A DNA stretch of 64,000 nucleotides, taken from RGDT01 sp964630925 (GTDB lineage: Bacteria; Planctomycetota; Planctomycetia; Gemmatales; Gemmataceae). The notes under the pieces were generated by a model. That model had not been told where the DNA came from, made no database searches, and was given only the letters and a program-made list of their open reading frames with translations. The DNA lies in the NCBI GenBank assembly GCA_964630925.1, contig CAZVZK010000002.1:114501-178500 (forward strand). The letters run 5' to 3'. Shown one piece after another: positions 8,191 through 16,247 of the stretch; positions within the stretch are counted from its first letter, which is position 1, and every line of letters begins with the position of its first letter. The position numbers and the translations under genes are program-made.

Positions 8191-9210
8191 ATGATCCCCA
8201 TCTGTCTCCTCATCCCGCTGACCGCCCTCTCCGCCGTGGCCGGCAAGGCCGGCCTGGAGGCCGTCTCCGTCAGCCGCGACGGCACCCTCGTCGCCGCCGC
8301 CGGGCAGAACCGCACCGCCTACCTCCTCGACGGCGCCACGCTGGAGGTCAAGAAACGCATCCCCCTGCGGTCACGCATCGGCGGGCTGGCCTTCACCCCC
8401 GACGGCAAGGCCCTGCTCGTCGAGGACGAGCTGGACACCCTGCGCCGCATCGACATCGAGTCCGGCAAGGAGCTGGGCAGGGTCGCCGACGTGAGCGGCC
8501 TGCTCGTCTCGCCGTCGGGCGACGTGGTGGCCGTGCGCGACCTGGCGCGGCCCGACAAGCCGTCGCTCCGCCTCCTGTCCGCCGACAGGCTGGAGGACGT
8601 GGGCCGCTGCACCCTGAGCGAGAAGGCGGCGGCGTTCGCCTTCACCGGCGACGGCAAGCGCCTGGTGGTGCTGGAGTCGAGCCACGAGGGCGAGGAGAAA
8701 CGCGTGCCGCTGGCCGACACGCCGCCGGCGCTCAAGGGCCTCGCCCGGCTGGCGTTCCAGCAGCAGAACGACGGACGCAGCGCCTGGCTGCGCACCTTCG
8801 ACGTGCCGTCCGGCAAGGAGGCGGCGCGCGTCCGCTCGTGGTACACGTCCGACTCCGACAGCTCGGTGATCGCCCCGTCGGAGGACGGCGTGTGGGTGGT
8901 GAACCGGACGAACGTCGCCGCGCGGATCGACGCGAAAGGGGTCATCTCGCTGTCCGAGGTGGGCGAGCGTGGCCCGCACGCGGCGCTGTTCACGGCGGAC
9001 GGCAAGACGCTGTGGCAGGGCGGGCGGGCCGGAGGCACGTCCGGCCCGCCGGGCCCGAAGCGCGAGGCGTTCGCGCTGGATGAATTGCCCGGCCAGGCCG
9101 AGCTCGTGACGCGCCTCACGAGGCGCGGCGAGGCGGTGTACGGCGTGACGACGGCGTTCCGCGTCTTCCGCGTCGAGAAGGGCGTGGTCAAGGCGGCGGC
9201 GGTGTATTGA
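8191..9210 (+). CDS. Secreted WD40-like beta-propeller protein
   Basis: 339 residues starting MIPICLLIPLTALSAVAGKA, which looks like a signal peptide. The body contains repeated propeller blades: VSVSRDGTLVAAAG, LAFTPDGKALLVEDELDTLRRID, FAFTGDGKRLVVLE and ALFTADGKTLWQGG. No lipobox or enzyme motif is visible, so it is probably a periplasmic or surface binding protein. The frame is open further upstream (to 7972), but the segment before 8191 overlaps the divergent gene and lacks coding character. The last 23 bp overlap a decayed kinase tail on the other strand. Confidence 0.75.
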   Translation: MIPICLLIPLTALSAVAGKAGLEAVSVSRDGTLVAAAGQNRTAYLLDGATLEVKKRIPLRSRIGGLAFTPDGKALLVEDELDTLRRIDIESGKELGRVADVSGLLVSPSGDVVAVRDLARPDKPSLRLLSADRLEDVGRCTLSEKAAAFAFTGDGKRLVVLESSHEGEEKRVPLADTPPALKGLARLAFQQQNDGRSAWLRTFDVPSGKEAARVRSWYTSDSDSSVIAPSEDGVWVVNRTNVAARIDAKGVISLSEVGERGPHAALFTADGKTLWQGGRAGGTSGPPGPKREAFALDELPGQAELVTRLTRRGEAVYGVTTAFRVFRVEKGVVKAAAVY

Positions 9211-9463
9211 GGGCCACGCGGAAGCCGTTCGTCTTGAGGGCGGCGTCGGCACGCAGGAGTAGCGGTTCGCCGGCCGGCAGCGCCTCCGCGACAACGGCGG
9301 GCGTGTCCGGCCGATCCTCCGGGCGTTTGGCCGGCGTCCACGCGACGAGGTCGGCGAGGTCCGCCGGCACACCGGCGAGCCGGGGGGGCGACTGGTGCTG
9401 GTGGGCGTCGATCACCTCGTAGACGGGGCGGCCCAGGAAGGCCGCCCCCGTGAGGAGGTAACG
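9188..9463 (-). pseudogene. Remnant of a Ser/Thr kinase C-lobe joined to a GFRVA tail
   Basis: About 90 codons read YLLTGAAFLGRPVYEVIDAH, then LADLVAWTPAKRPEDRP and PAVVAEAL, matching the last third of a planctomycete kinase domain (the usual form is YHLLTGRPPF ... LADLVARMLAKRPEDRP). The end ALKTNGFRVAL resembles the closing GFRVAR of formylglycine-generating-enzyme-like domains that are often fused behind such kinases. The frame is closed by a stop just upstream (a TAG near 9475) and the kinase glycine loop, lysine and catalytic loop are absent. It is therefore a truncated relic. It overlaps the 3' end of the propeller gene on the other strand. Confidence 0.55.
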
Positions 9464-9577
9464 GGCCTGCGGCCTCCGATCCCCCTATTCGCCATGTGCC
9501 CCCTGGCGGCCAACGCTGCGGGCTGCCATCATGGACGGTGCCGAGGCATCCACACGTCTTGTCGGAGGTCGATGCAC

Positions 9578-10507
9578 ATGTCCTTGTTCCGCACCGCCGC
9601 CTTGATCCTGGCCGTCGCCGCCCTGGCGCTGGCATCCGCCGCGCCGCCCAAGGGCGGGCCGAAGCCCAAGGCCCCGCCGACGCTCCTCAACGAGGAGCGC
9701 ATCGACGAGATGCTCCAGTCCGTCGCACGCTTCCCGGAGGTTGAGGAGCCGCGGATCACCCTGCGTGAGCTGCTCCTCGTCCTCGGCAAGACCGCGGACC
9801 TGCCCGGCCTCCAGTTCAGCATCGTGGCAGGCGCGGAGCGGCAGATGGCGGCCCGCGACGGCGCCGTCGCGGCGCGGGCCGGCGACGAGGCCCAGCTCGC
9901 CGCCCGACTCCCCGCCGGCACGATGACCGTCGAGCAGCGCCTGAAGCAGACCCTCGCCGCCGTGACGCCGAACCTCGTCTACCTGCTGCGCCGCGGCCAT
10001 GTGGAGATCACCACGGCGTCGGCGGCCTTGCGCGAGCTGCGGCCCACGCAGGAGAGCCCGCTCGACGACGAGATGCAGCAGGGCGCCGAGACGCTGCCGC
10101 CGATGGTCTCCTACGCCCGCTTCAACGGCGAGACGCTGGAAGACGCCTGCGCGAAGGTGGCGGAGCGGGCCGGGATCAACGTGGCCATCGACCCGCGTTC
10201 GAAGGACGGCGCGGCGGTGAAGATCAAGGCGCGGCTGGTGAACGTACCCGCCGACGACGCCCTGGCGGTCCTCGCCGACATGGCCGGCCTCGCTGTGGTG
10301 CGCAAGGCCAACCTGTACTACCTGACCGCGCCGAAGAACGCCGGGCGGCTCAAGCCACCGCCGCCGATGTTCCCGCCGGGCGGCGCCATGCAGTTGGGCG
10401 GCATGGGCGCCATCGGCGGCGCTCCGCCCGGCGGTGGCTTCCAGCTCGGGGGCAATCTCGGCGGCGGCGGCGGCATGATCGGCGGCGGCCCGCCGATGCG
10501 CAGGTGA
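9578..10507 (+). CDS. Secreted STN-like protein, paralog A
   Basis: 309 residues starting MSLFRTAALILAVAALALAS, a signal peptide. GGAGGT at 9564-9569 is well spaced for the ATG at 9578; an ATG at 9572 is too close. The middle region resembles a secretin/TonB short N-terminal (STN) type module: LEDACAKVAERAGINVAIDP followed by VNVPADDALAVLADMAGLAVVRKANLYYLTAP, in which a short beta-alpha unit precedes a conserved LYYLT strand. The tail (from about residue 260) is a low-complexity glycine/proline/methionine stretch. No secretin pore domain follows, so it is a stand-alone periplasmic module. A second copy starts 73 bp downstream. Confidence 0.75.
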   Translation: MSLFRTAALILAVAALALASAAPPKGGPKPKAPPTLLNEERIDEMLQSVARFPEVEEPRITLRELLLVLGKTADLPGLQFSIVAGAERQMAARDGAVAARAGDEAQLAARLPAGTMTVEQRLKQTLAAVTPNLVYLLRRGHVEITTASAALRELRPTQESPLDDEMQQGAETLPPMVSYARFNGETLEDACAKVAERAGINVAIDPRSKDGAAVKIKARLVNVPADDALAVLADMAGLAVVRKANLYYLTAPKNAGRLKPPPPMFPPGGAMQLGGMGAIGGAPPGGGFQLGGNLGGGGGMIGGGPPMRR

Positions 10508-10520
10508 TCTCACCTCTCCG

Positions 10521-10548
10521 CGCCCCGCCGCCCGGCGGCGGCGGGGCG
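10521..10548. terminator. GC hairpin between the STN-like paralogs
   Basis: CGCCCCGCCG (10521-10530) pairs perfectly with CGGCGGGGCG (10539-10548) around an 8-nt loop. No T-run follows, so it may weaken rather than stop transcription between the two paralogs, or stabilise the upstream 3' end. Confidence 0.35.
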
Positions 10549-10580
10549 GCCTCAGGATTCCGACAAGGAGCAAACGCCTC

Positions 10581-11366
10581 ATGCTGATCCGCGCCTTCGC
10601 CCTACTGATGCTCTGTGCCGCGCTGGGGCCTGTCCGGGCCGCCGCACCTCACCCCAAGGTCGAGGTCAAGGCTGCCCCGAGGTCCGAGATCAGGAAGGGG
10701 CCGGCGGCGTCCATCGACGTCCTGGCGCTCTACCTCCAACGGAGTGTCGGTTTTGAGGAGATCGACGACCCCAAGGCGACGCTGCGTGACTGCCTCAACC
10801 TCCTACAGACGAAGTACGCGATCCCCGTCAAGTTCCAGTACAACGAGGCAGCCTTCCGGGCCGACGGCGAGGGGGATAAGAGCCCCGCGGGCCACCTCTT
10901 CGGGAAGTTCGAAGGCGGGGAGATGTCCGTGGAGGCGTACCTCCGCACGCTGCTCGGCCGCGTCGAGCTGGGCTCGGGCGCGGTGTTCCTGCTCCGGCAC
11001 GGGCACATCGAGATCACCACGGAGAACGCCGTCCGCCGTGAGCTGCGGTTGCCCGCCGTCGTCCGGCAGGAGGGCCGGCCTCTGGAGCGGCTGCCGCCGC
11101 TGCTGCCGTACATGAAGTTCACCGACGAGTCGCTGGAGGACGCCTGCGCCGAGATCGCCGAGAAGGCCGGCGTCAGCGTCGTCATCGACCCCCGCGTCAA
11201 GGAGAAGGCGGCGACGAAGGTGCCGTGCCGCCTGATCAACATCCCGCTCGACACGGCGGTGGAGCTGGTGGCCGACATGGCCGGCCTCGCCGTCGCTCGG
11301 AAGGCCAACGCCTACTACGTCACAACGCCCGAGAACGCGGCGAGGATGAAGACGAAGGGCGGCTGA
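10581..11366 (+). CDS. Secreted STN-like protein, paralog B
   Basis: 261 residues starting MLIRAFALLMLCAALGPVRA, a signal peptide, with an AAGGAG ribosome site at about 10565. It matches paralog A over the whole body: DDPKATLRDCLNLLQTKY against EEPRITLRELLLVLGKTA, LRHGHIEITTENAVRRELR against LRRGHVEITTASAALRELR, and DMAGLAVARKANAYYVTTPE near the end. It lacks the glycine-rich tail of paralog A. Tandem orientation and the hairpin between the two genes suggest duplication. The role is unknown; STN-type modules normally bind partners in the periplasm. Confidence 0.75.
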   Translation: MLIRAFALLMLCAALGPVRAAAPHPKVEVKAAPRSEIRKGPAASIDVLALYLQRSVGFEEIDDPKATLRDCLNLLQTKYAIPVKFQYNEAAFRADGEGDKSPAGHLFGKFEGGEMSVEAYLRTLLGRVELGSGAVFLLRHGHIEITTENAVRRELRLPAVVRQEGRPLERLPPLLPYMKFTDESLEDACAEIAEKAGVSVVIDPRVKEKAATKVPCRLINIPLDTAVELVADMAGLAVARKANAYYVTTPENAARMKTKGG

Positions 11367-11373
11367 GATGGGC

Positions 11374-12306
11374 TCACCAGTCCGGCCCGGCCGCGGCGCC
11401 GTCGCGCGGGTCGCAGGCGCCGGCCCAGGTGCCCGGCGACACGCCCTGCGCCACGAAGCGGACGCTGCCGTCGGCCAGGGCCGCCGGGATGCCGCCCGCG
11501 TGCGCCGACTGGGCGCGCGAGCTGTCGCAGCCACGCGTGAAGCTCGGACGCACCTGGAACATGGCGCACGCCGGGTAGCCCGGCGCGTCGGGGACCTGCG
11601 AAACGGTGTTGACGCAGAACGACGGCCGCCACTGCTGGTTCGAGTCGGCCCACAGGCACCCGTAGGTGGTCGAGGCGTTCAAGTCGCCCGCCGAGCCGCA
11701 GGCGCGGTAGCGCTCGGTGAACAGGATCGTGTTGGACGTGCCGTCGGGGAAGCTGGAGGCGAGCCGGGCCTGCCCCTCCAGACGCCCCGCCGGCGGGTCG
11801 CCGAAGACCAGGTAGTTGGCGGCGTAGTTGCCCGACGCCCACGGGCCGGCGCCGTCGTTCTGCGTGGGGCTCATGCCGTCGCCGCCGGCGGGGTCGGCCG
11901 GGCACAGGTACGCCTTGACCGGCGTGCCGTACACGGGCCGGCCGGCGACGGCCGTGTTCACGTCGCGGGCCGCGCCGTTGAAGAGCGGCTCCTGCTCGAG
12001 GTGCGGCAGGAGCCAGAAGAAGACGGTCGCGCCGACGGCCCCCTGGTACGGCCCGGCGACGGCGACGGCCGACGTGTGGTGCAGCGGGCCGGGGTTGAAC
12101 CTGTCGTGGACGCACAGGGGCGGTAGCACGCCCATCGCCAGGTCGATCCCGTGCGTGGCGAGGCCGACCTGCTTGAGGCCGTTGGCACACTGGATGCGTG
12201 CGGCGGCGTCGCGGACCTTCTGGACGGCGGGCAGGAGGAGGCCGATGAGGACGGCGATGATGGCGATCACCACCAGCAGTTCGATCAGCGTGAAGGCTCG
12301 GCGCAT
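11374..12306 (-). CDS. DUF1559 protein with type IV pilin-like N-terminus
   Basis: 310 residues. The start MRRAFTLIELLVVIAIIAVL is a class III prepilin leader and hydrophobic helix, with cleavage expected before the phenylalanine. DUF1559 features follow: LLPAVQKVRDAAARIQC and CANGLKQVGLATHG near residues 30-55, FPDGTSNTILFTERY near 200, and a carboxy end with SAHAGGIPAALADGSVRFV, the usual G.h..l.DGSV.F. DUF1559 pseudopilins are found in large numbers in planctomycetes and are presumed surface or cell-envelope proteins. The start at 12306 is set by the prepilin leader, although the frame is open to 12357. The gene is convergent with the STN-like pair, with only 7 bp between stops. Confidence 0.92.
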   Translation of the reverse strand: MRRAFTLIELLVVIAIIAVLIGLLLPAVQKVRDAAARIQCANGLKQVGLATHGIDLAMGVLPPLCVHDRFNPGPLHHTSAVAVAGPYQGAVGATVFFWLLPHLEQEPLFNGAARDVNTAVAGRPVYGTPVKAYLCPADPAGGDGMSPTQNDGAGPWASGNYAANYLVFGDPPAGRLEGQARLASSFPDGTSNTILFTERYRACGSAGDLNASTTYGCLWADSNQQWRPSFCVNTVSQVPDAPGYPACAMFQVRPSFTRGCDSSRAQSAHAGGIPAALADGSVRFVAQGVSPGTWAGACDPRDGAAAGPDW

Positions 12307-12376
12307 GAGGTGTCGTCCTGCCGGGCGGACGGCGATGTGATGTTGACAGGATAGCATCGGCGGCCCGATCCCGCAA

Positions 12377-14098
12377 TCACGGGCTCCACAGCCGCAGGCG
12401 CGGGCCGAATCGCCCGCGCAGCCCCTCCGGCCGCGTCACCTCCGGCATGCGGCTGACGCTCAGCTCGCGGAGACGCGGCAGGAGGCGCGGGTCGGCCAGG
12501 GCCTCGGCCTCCACGCGGCTCTGGGCGTGGCCGGTGAGCTGCAGCCGTGTCAGATGGCGTGATGCCGGCGCGGCGGCGAGGGCCTCGATGAACGATGCCG
12601 GGATGTCCTGCCAGTCGATGGAGAGGTCGCGCAGCATGCCCAGACGCGGATGAGCGGCCAGGGCGAGGAGCGTCTCCGTGGCCAGCTCGTCGTCGGACTC
12701 GCTGTTGCTCAGCCGCAGCGACTCCAGATTCGCGCCGAAGTGGGGCGATGCCAGGAGCGATTCCAGTTGGGCGTCGATCCCTTCCAGCGCCACGAGACGC
12801 AGACAACGAAGACGCTCGAGGCCCGGCCACGCGGCGAGCCAGCCGGTGCCGCGGAAGCGGCAGCTCTCCAGCTCCAGCTCCGACAGGTGCGGGAACACCC
12901 CGGCCGTCAGCACCCGCTCCCAGGGCAGCCGATCCGCCTCGTACACCGATTGCAGCCGCAGCCGCCGCAGGCCCGCCACGCCGGGCGAGGAGAGCAACGC
13001 GCGGAGCGCCTGGTGGGACAGGTCGGACATCTCGATCCGCAGCGACCGCAGGGCCGGGGCGTCCGCCTCGCCGAGGGCGTCGGCCAGCAGGCGCCAATCA
13101 ACATCGCCGGCCCCGCCCGCGTCATCGAACGGGTAGAAATCCAGCTCGGTGAACCGTGACAGGCGCGGGGAATGGGCCAGGGCGGGCAGGTCCTGCTCGA
13201 AGTCGAGGCCGAGGGAGGTGACCCGCGACAGGGTGCGGGAGGAGAGGACGGCGCGCACGCCCTCCGCCCCGGCCCGGCAGCCGGTCAGGCCGAGCCTCCG
13301 CAGGCCGGAGAAGGCCGGGGCGGAGGCCAGTTGCACGACGCCCTCGGGGGAGATGCTCTCGGACCAGATTTCGAGCCGGCGCAGCGACGCGGCGAACGGG
13401 GCCAGCGCGAGCGTCTCGATGTCACCGCGATGGAACGCCCCCTGGAGGCGCAGGGAGCGGAGCCGCGACAGGGCCGGGGCGCCGGCCATCTCGGCCGTGG
13501 GGAAGGAGCCCGCATCACGCGCGTCGTCGATCAGATCCAGCTCCTCCAGCAGCCCGGCCTCGGGCAGCCGCGCGAGCCGCCGCACCCACTCCCGTCCCGC
13601 CCCGCGCCGGGGCGGGTTGGAGTACATCGACCCCTCCCCGTCGCACTCCGGATCGAGGGAGCGTACCGCCGCGAACGCCGGGTGGCCCACCACGCCCTCG
13701 ACGGCCTCCGCCGGGATCGGCGCCCCGCCCCCGTCCACGAACGCCAGACGGTGCAACGGGAAGGCCCGCATCAGCGCCTCGCCGTGCCGCGCCCAGGCGT
13801 CGGCCTCGATGACGGCGGAGTGCGGATACCCCCCGCGCCACTCCCAGCGCACGAGGCGTTCGGCCCACTCGCCCATCCATGCCGCCTCGTGCTCGGCCAG
13901 GAGGTCGGCGGCGCGGCGGCGCAGGGCGAGGGCGCGTTCGCCCGCGGGCGGCAGGCGCTCCAGCTCGCACTGGACGCGGATCAGCTCGGCGCGTTCGGGC
14001 TGCCCGTGGTCGTCGAGCCAGTCCGCGTGGACGGCGCGGTGCAGCCCGTCGTGCGGCTGCTCGGCGACAGCGCGGAGGAAGGCCTCGTCGGATGGCAT
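12377..14098 (-). CDS. TIGR02996 protein with leucine-rich-type repeats
   Basis: 573 residues starting MPSDEAFLRAVAEQPHDGLH. The first ~45 residues are the TIGR02996 domain (VHADWLDDHGQPERAELIRV), a hallmark of Gemmata-like genomes. The rest consists of leucine-rich-type repeats, each with a core like LSRLRSLRLQGAFH, LRRLEIWSESIS or LRSLRIEMSDLSHQALRALL, and forms a solenoid likely to bind protein partners. There is no signal peptide or membrane helix. Its start codon lies one base after the stop of the LarA-like gene (TGAAATG), so the two are translationally coupled. No function is known for the family. Confidence 0.88.
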   Translation of the reverse strand: MPSDEAFLRAVAEQPHDGLHRAVHADWLDDHGQPERAELIRVQCELERLPPAGERALALRRRAADLLAEHEAAWMGEWAERLVRWEWRGGYPHSAVIEADAWARHGEALMRAFPLHRLAFVDGGGAPIPAEAVEGVVGHPAFAAVRSLDPECDGEGSMYSNPPRRGAGREWVRRLARLPEAGLLEELDLIDDARDAGSFPTAEMAGAPALSRLRSLRLQGAFHRGDIETLALAPFAASLRRLEIWSESISPEGVVQLASAPAFSGLRRLGLTGCRAGAEGVRAVLSSRTLSRVTSLGLDFEQDLPALAHSPRLSRFTELDFYPFDDAGGAGDVDWRLLADALGEADAPALRSLRIEMSDLSHQALRALLSSPGVAGLRRLRLQSVYEADRLPWERVLTAGVFPHLSELELESCRFRGTGWLAAWPGLERLRCLRLVALEGIDAQLESLLASPHFGANLESLRLSNSESDDELATETLLALAAHPRLGMLRDLSIDWQDIPASFIEALAAAPASRHLTRLQLTGHAQSRVEAEALADPRLLPRLRELSVSRMPEVTRPEGLRGRFGPRLRLWSP

Positions 14099-14099
14099 T

Positions 14100-15299
14100 T
14101 CATCTCCGCGCGTACAGCCACTGCCCGCCCTCGTCGATCCACAGGGCGTCGGCGAACGCCCCGCGGCGTATCGACTCCGGGTCACGCCAGCCCAGGCCCG
14201 CCGCCTCGCACTCGGCACGCGGGATCGCCGTCGCCAGCGCCACGCGGAAGTCCGCGCCCGTGCCGCGCACGTTGATGACGTGGGCCGCCACGTTGCGGTC
14301 GAAGGACGGCTCATCGCGCAGGAACTCCATCGTGCGCTCGGTGCCGTGATAACCCACCCTGCGGATGGCCGCGTCCATCACGGGGTTGGAGTGGAAGGCG
14401 TGGATGTGCGGGGCGTGCAGAATGATCTCACCGCCGGGGGCGATGACGCCGGGGCGCTGCAGCTTGTAGCTGCCCTTGCCCGCCGTCCACACCTCGTCGT
14501 ACATCGCCGGGATGCGCTGCACGGCGGTGACGGCGGCCGCGTCGAGGTAGCGGATGTGCAGGGTGGACGATAGCGCCGCCGCGTCGCGGAGGGCGGCCTG
14601 GAACCCGTCGAGGCCCCAGCCGGCGAACAGGCCCTGGGGGACGGCGCGGTGGTGCCCATCCTCGGTGTACACCATGTTCAGGCACAGGACGGGGCAGCGG
14701 AGCCTGGCGAGGATGAGGGCGGCCCCGGCATCGACCACCTCGCGGGCCGGGTTGTCGCGCACGCCAATGAGGTTCGGGATGCCGATGAGGACGGCGGCCC
14801 AGTGCAACAGCGCGATGACCTCCGGGCCGGAGACGCCGGGGAACAGCAGCTTCGTCCCGCCGGAGAAGCCCAGCGCCTCGTGCGGGACCGTCCCCGAGAG
14901 GCAGATGATGGCGTCATAGTCCGCCAGGACCATCCGGTTGACGGTGACACGCATCGGCTCGTTCAACTGGCCGGAGGTCTTCGCGGCCACGAAGGAGGCC
15001 GGGACCTCGCCGGCTTCGACGAGCTGGGCGGGGTCGTCGAAGGCGTGGTTGTGCATGACCGCGGGCACGCCGCCGAGCTTGCGGCGCAGCTCGTCGTCGG
15101 TCATGCGGCGGTGCGTGCCGGCGGCGTTGAGGGCGTCGAGCCGCTCCAGGCCACGCGGCCCGAGGATGTCGAACAGGAGCGGGGCGACGACGTGAGAGAA
15201 GTCGTTGCGTGAATAGTCGGGGTGGATGAGCAGGACGCGGCGGGGCCGGTGCCCGGCGAGGGCCGCTTCGAGGACGGAGCGCAGGTCGTGGTCGTTCAT
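14100..15299 (-). CDS. LarA-like protein (DUF2088, nickel-pincer racemase family)
   Basis: 399 residues starting MNDHDLRSVL. It has the N-terminal LIHPDYSRNDFSHVVAPL strand and the motif MHNHAFDDP, then GTVPHEALGFSGGTKLLFPG. H140, K150 and H166 are spaced 10 and 16 residues apart, the same spacing as His174, Lys184 and His200 of lactate racemase LarA, where the lysine carries the nickel-pincer cofactor and the histidines act in catalysis or metal binding. So this is probably a nickel-pincer 2-hydroxyacid racemase or epimerase acting in the cytoplasm. LarB, LarC and LarE, which make the cofactor, are not in the window. A TACAAT box on this strand lies only 9 bp before the ATG (15308-15313), suggesting a very short leader. 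Substrate is unknown. Confidence 0.85.
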   Translation of the reverse strand: MNDHDLRSVLEAALAGHRPRRVLLIHPDYSRNDFSHVVAPLLFDILGPRGLERLDALNAAGTHRRMTDDELRRKLGGVPAVMHNHAFDDPAQLVEAGEVPASFVAAKTSGQLNEPMRVTVNRMVLADYDAIICLSGTVPHEALGFSGGTKLLFPGVSGPEVIALLHWAAVLIGIPNLIGVRDNPAREVVDAGAALILARLRCPVLCLNMVYTEDGHHRAVPQGLFAGWGLDGFQAALRDAAALSSTLHIRYLDAAAVTAVQRIPAMYDEVWTAGKGSYKLQRPGVIAPGGEIILHAPHIHAFHSNPVMDAAIRRVGYHGTERTMEFLRDEPSFDRNVAAHVINVRGTGADFRVALATAIPRAECEAAGLGWRDPESIRRGAFADALWIDEGGQWLYARR

Positions 15300-15307
15300 G
15301 CCGGCCT

Positions 15308-15313
15308 ATTGTA
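15308..15313 (-). promoter_or_regulatory. -10-like TACAAT close to the larA-like start
   Basis: On the minus strand GCTACAATAGG sits so that transcription would begin within a few bases of the ATG at 15299, which would give a leaderless or nearly leaderless mRNA. No ribosome site precedes the ATG. Assignment rests on the hexamer and its position only. Confidence 0.3.
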
Positions 15314-15373
15314 GCGGGTGGCCCTCCCCTCGCGTCACCGCCGCTTGCGGGCTCGCTCCCGCACCCGCCCCCT

Positions 15374-16243
15374 TCACTCCACGTCCCAAACCGCGACCTC
15401 GCCCTCGCCGCCCGCGGCCGCCAGCATCCCGTCCGGCGAGAACGCCGCCGCCCACACCCGCCCCATCCCCCAGTCATACGCCGCCCGCTCGCGCCCCGAC
15501 GCCACGTCCCACAGCCGCGCCGTCCCGTCCTCCCCCGCCGTCAACAGCGTCCGGCCGTCCGGCGCGAACGCCACGGCCCGGACCGTCGCCGTGTGCCCCT
15601 CCAGCACCCCGCGCCGCGTGTTCGTCCCTGGGTCGTACAGCACCACGCCATCGCCGGCCGCCACGGCCGCCACCTCGCCCCCCGCCGCGAACGCCAGCGC
15701 CAGCGGACGCTCGCCGGTCTTCCACGTCACCGCCCGCCGCTTCTCCCTGATGCCCCAGACGCGGACGCACCTCTCCGCGCATACCCCGAGCAGACGCCCG
15801 TCCGGCGAGAACGCCATGCAGTCGGGCGTCCCGTACCCGCCCACGAGCCACGTCTTCTCGCCGGGGTCGTCCGTGCGGATCAGGTCCACCCGATGGCGGT
15901 CCCCGCCTCCGTAGCACAGCGCTGCCAGCAGCGCCCCGTCCGGCGAGAACGCCAGGGCGTGGCACAGGCTCGCCGCCCGCCCCCACTCCGCGAACCCGTC
16001 CTCGCCGATCACCCACCGGTAGAGGTAGTTGTAATGGGCCAGCAGGACCGCCCGCCCATCCGGCGTGATCGCCAGTGAGTCCGGCGGGCGTCCGCCCCGG
16101 TCCGGCGTCAGTGTCCGCTCACCCCCCGGCAGGCCCCAGAGGGACGCGCGCCGCTCACCCCCGGCCAGCGCCGCCAGCCGCGTGCCGTCCGGCGAGAACG
16201 CCAGTCGCCGCACACCGCCCTTGTGCCCGGTGAGCTTCCGCAT
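15374..16243 (-). CDS. WD40 repeat protein
   Basis: 289 residues from MRKLTGHKGGVRRLAFSPDG. About six WD40 blades are visible, each with the FSPDG turn and a WD-type end: RASLWGLPGG, CMAFSPDGRLLGVCAERCVR, VRAVAFAPDGRTLLTAGEDG and TARLWDVASG, closing with GEVAVWDVE. There is no signal peptide, so it is likely a cytoplasmic scaffold. It starts 4 bp after the stop of the zinc-ribbon membrane protein gene and is probably translated from the same message. In many planctomycetes WD40 domains are fused to kinases; here the propeller is separate. Confidence 0.85.
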   Translation of the reverse strand: MRKLTGHKGGVRRLAFSPDGTRLAALAGGERRASLWGLPGGERTLTPDRGGRPPDSLAITPDGRAVLLAHYNYLYRWVIGEDGFAEWGRAASLCHALAFSPDGALLAALCYGGGDRHRVDLIRTDDPGEKTWLVGGYGTPDCMAFSPDGRLLGVCAERCVRVWGIREKRRAVTWKTGERPLALAFAAGGEVAAVAAGDGVVLYDPGTNTRRGVLEGHTATVRAVAFAPDGRTLLTAGEDGTARLWDVASGRERAAYDWGMGRVWAAAFSPDGMLAAAGGEGEVAVWDVE

Positions 16244-16247
16244 GGCG

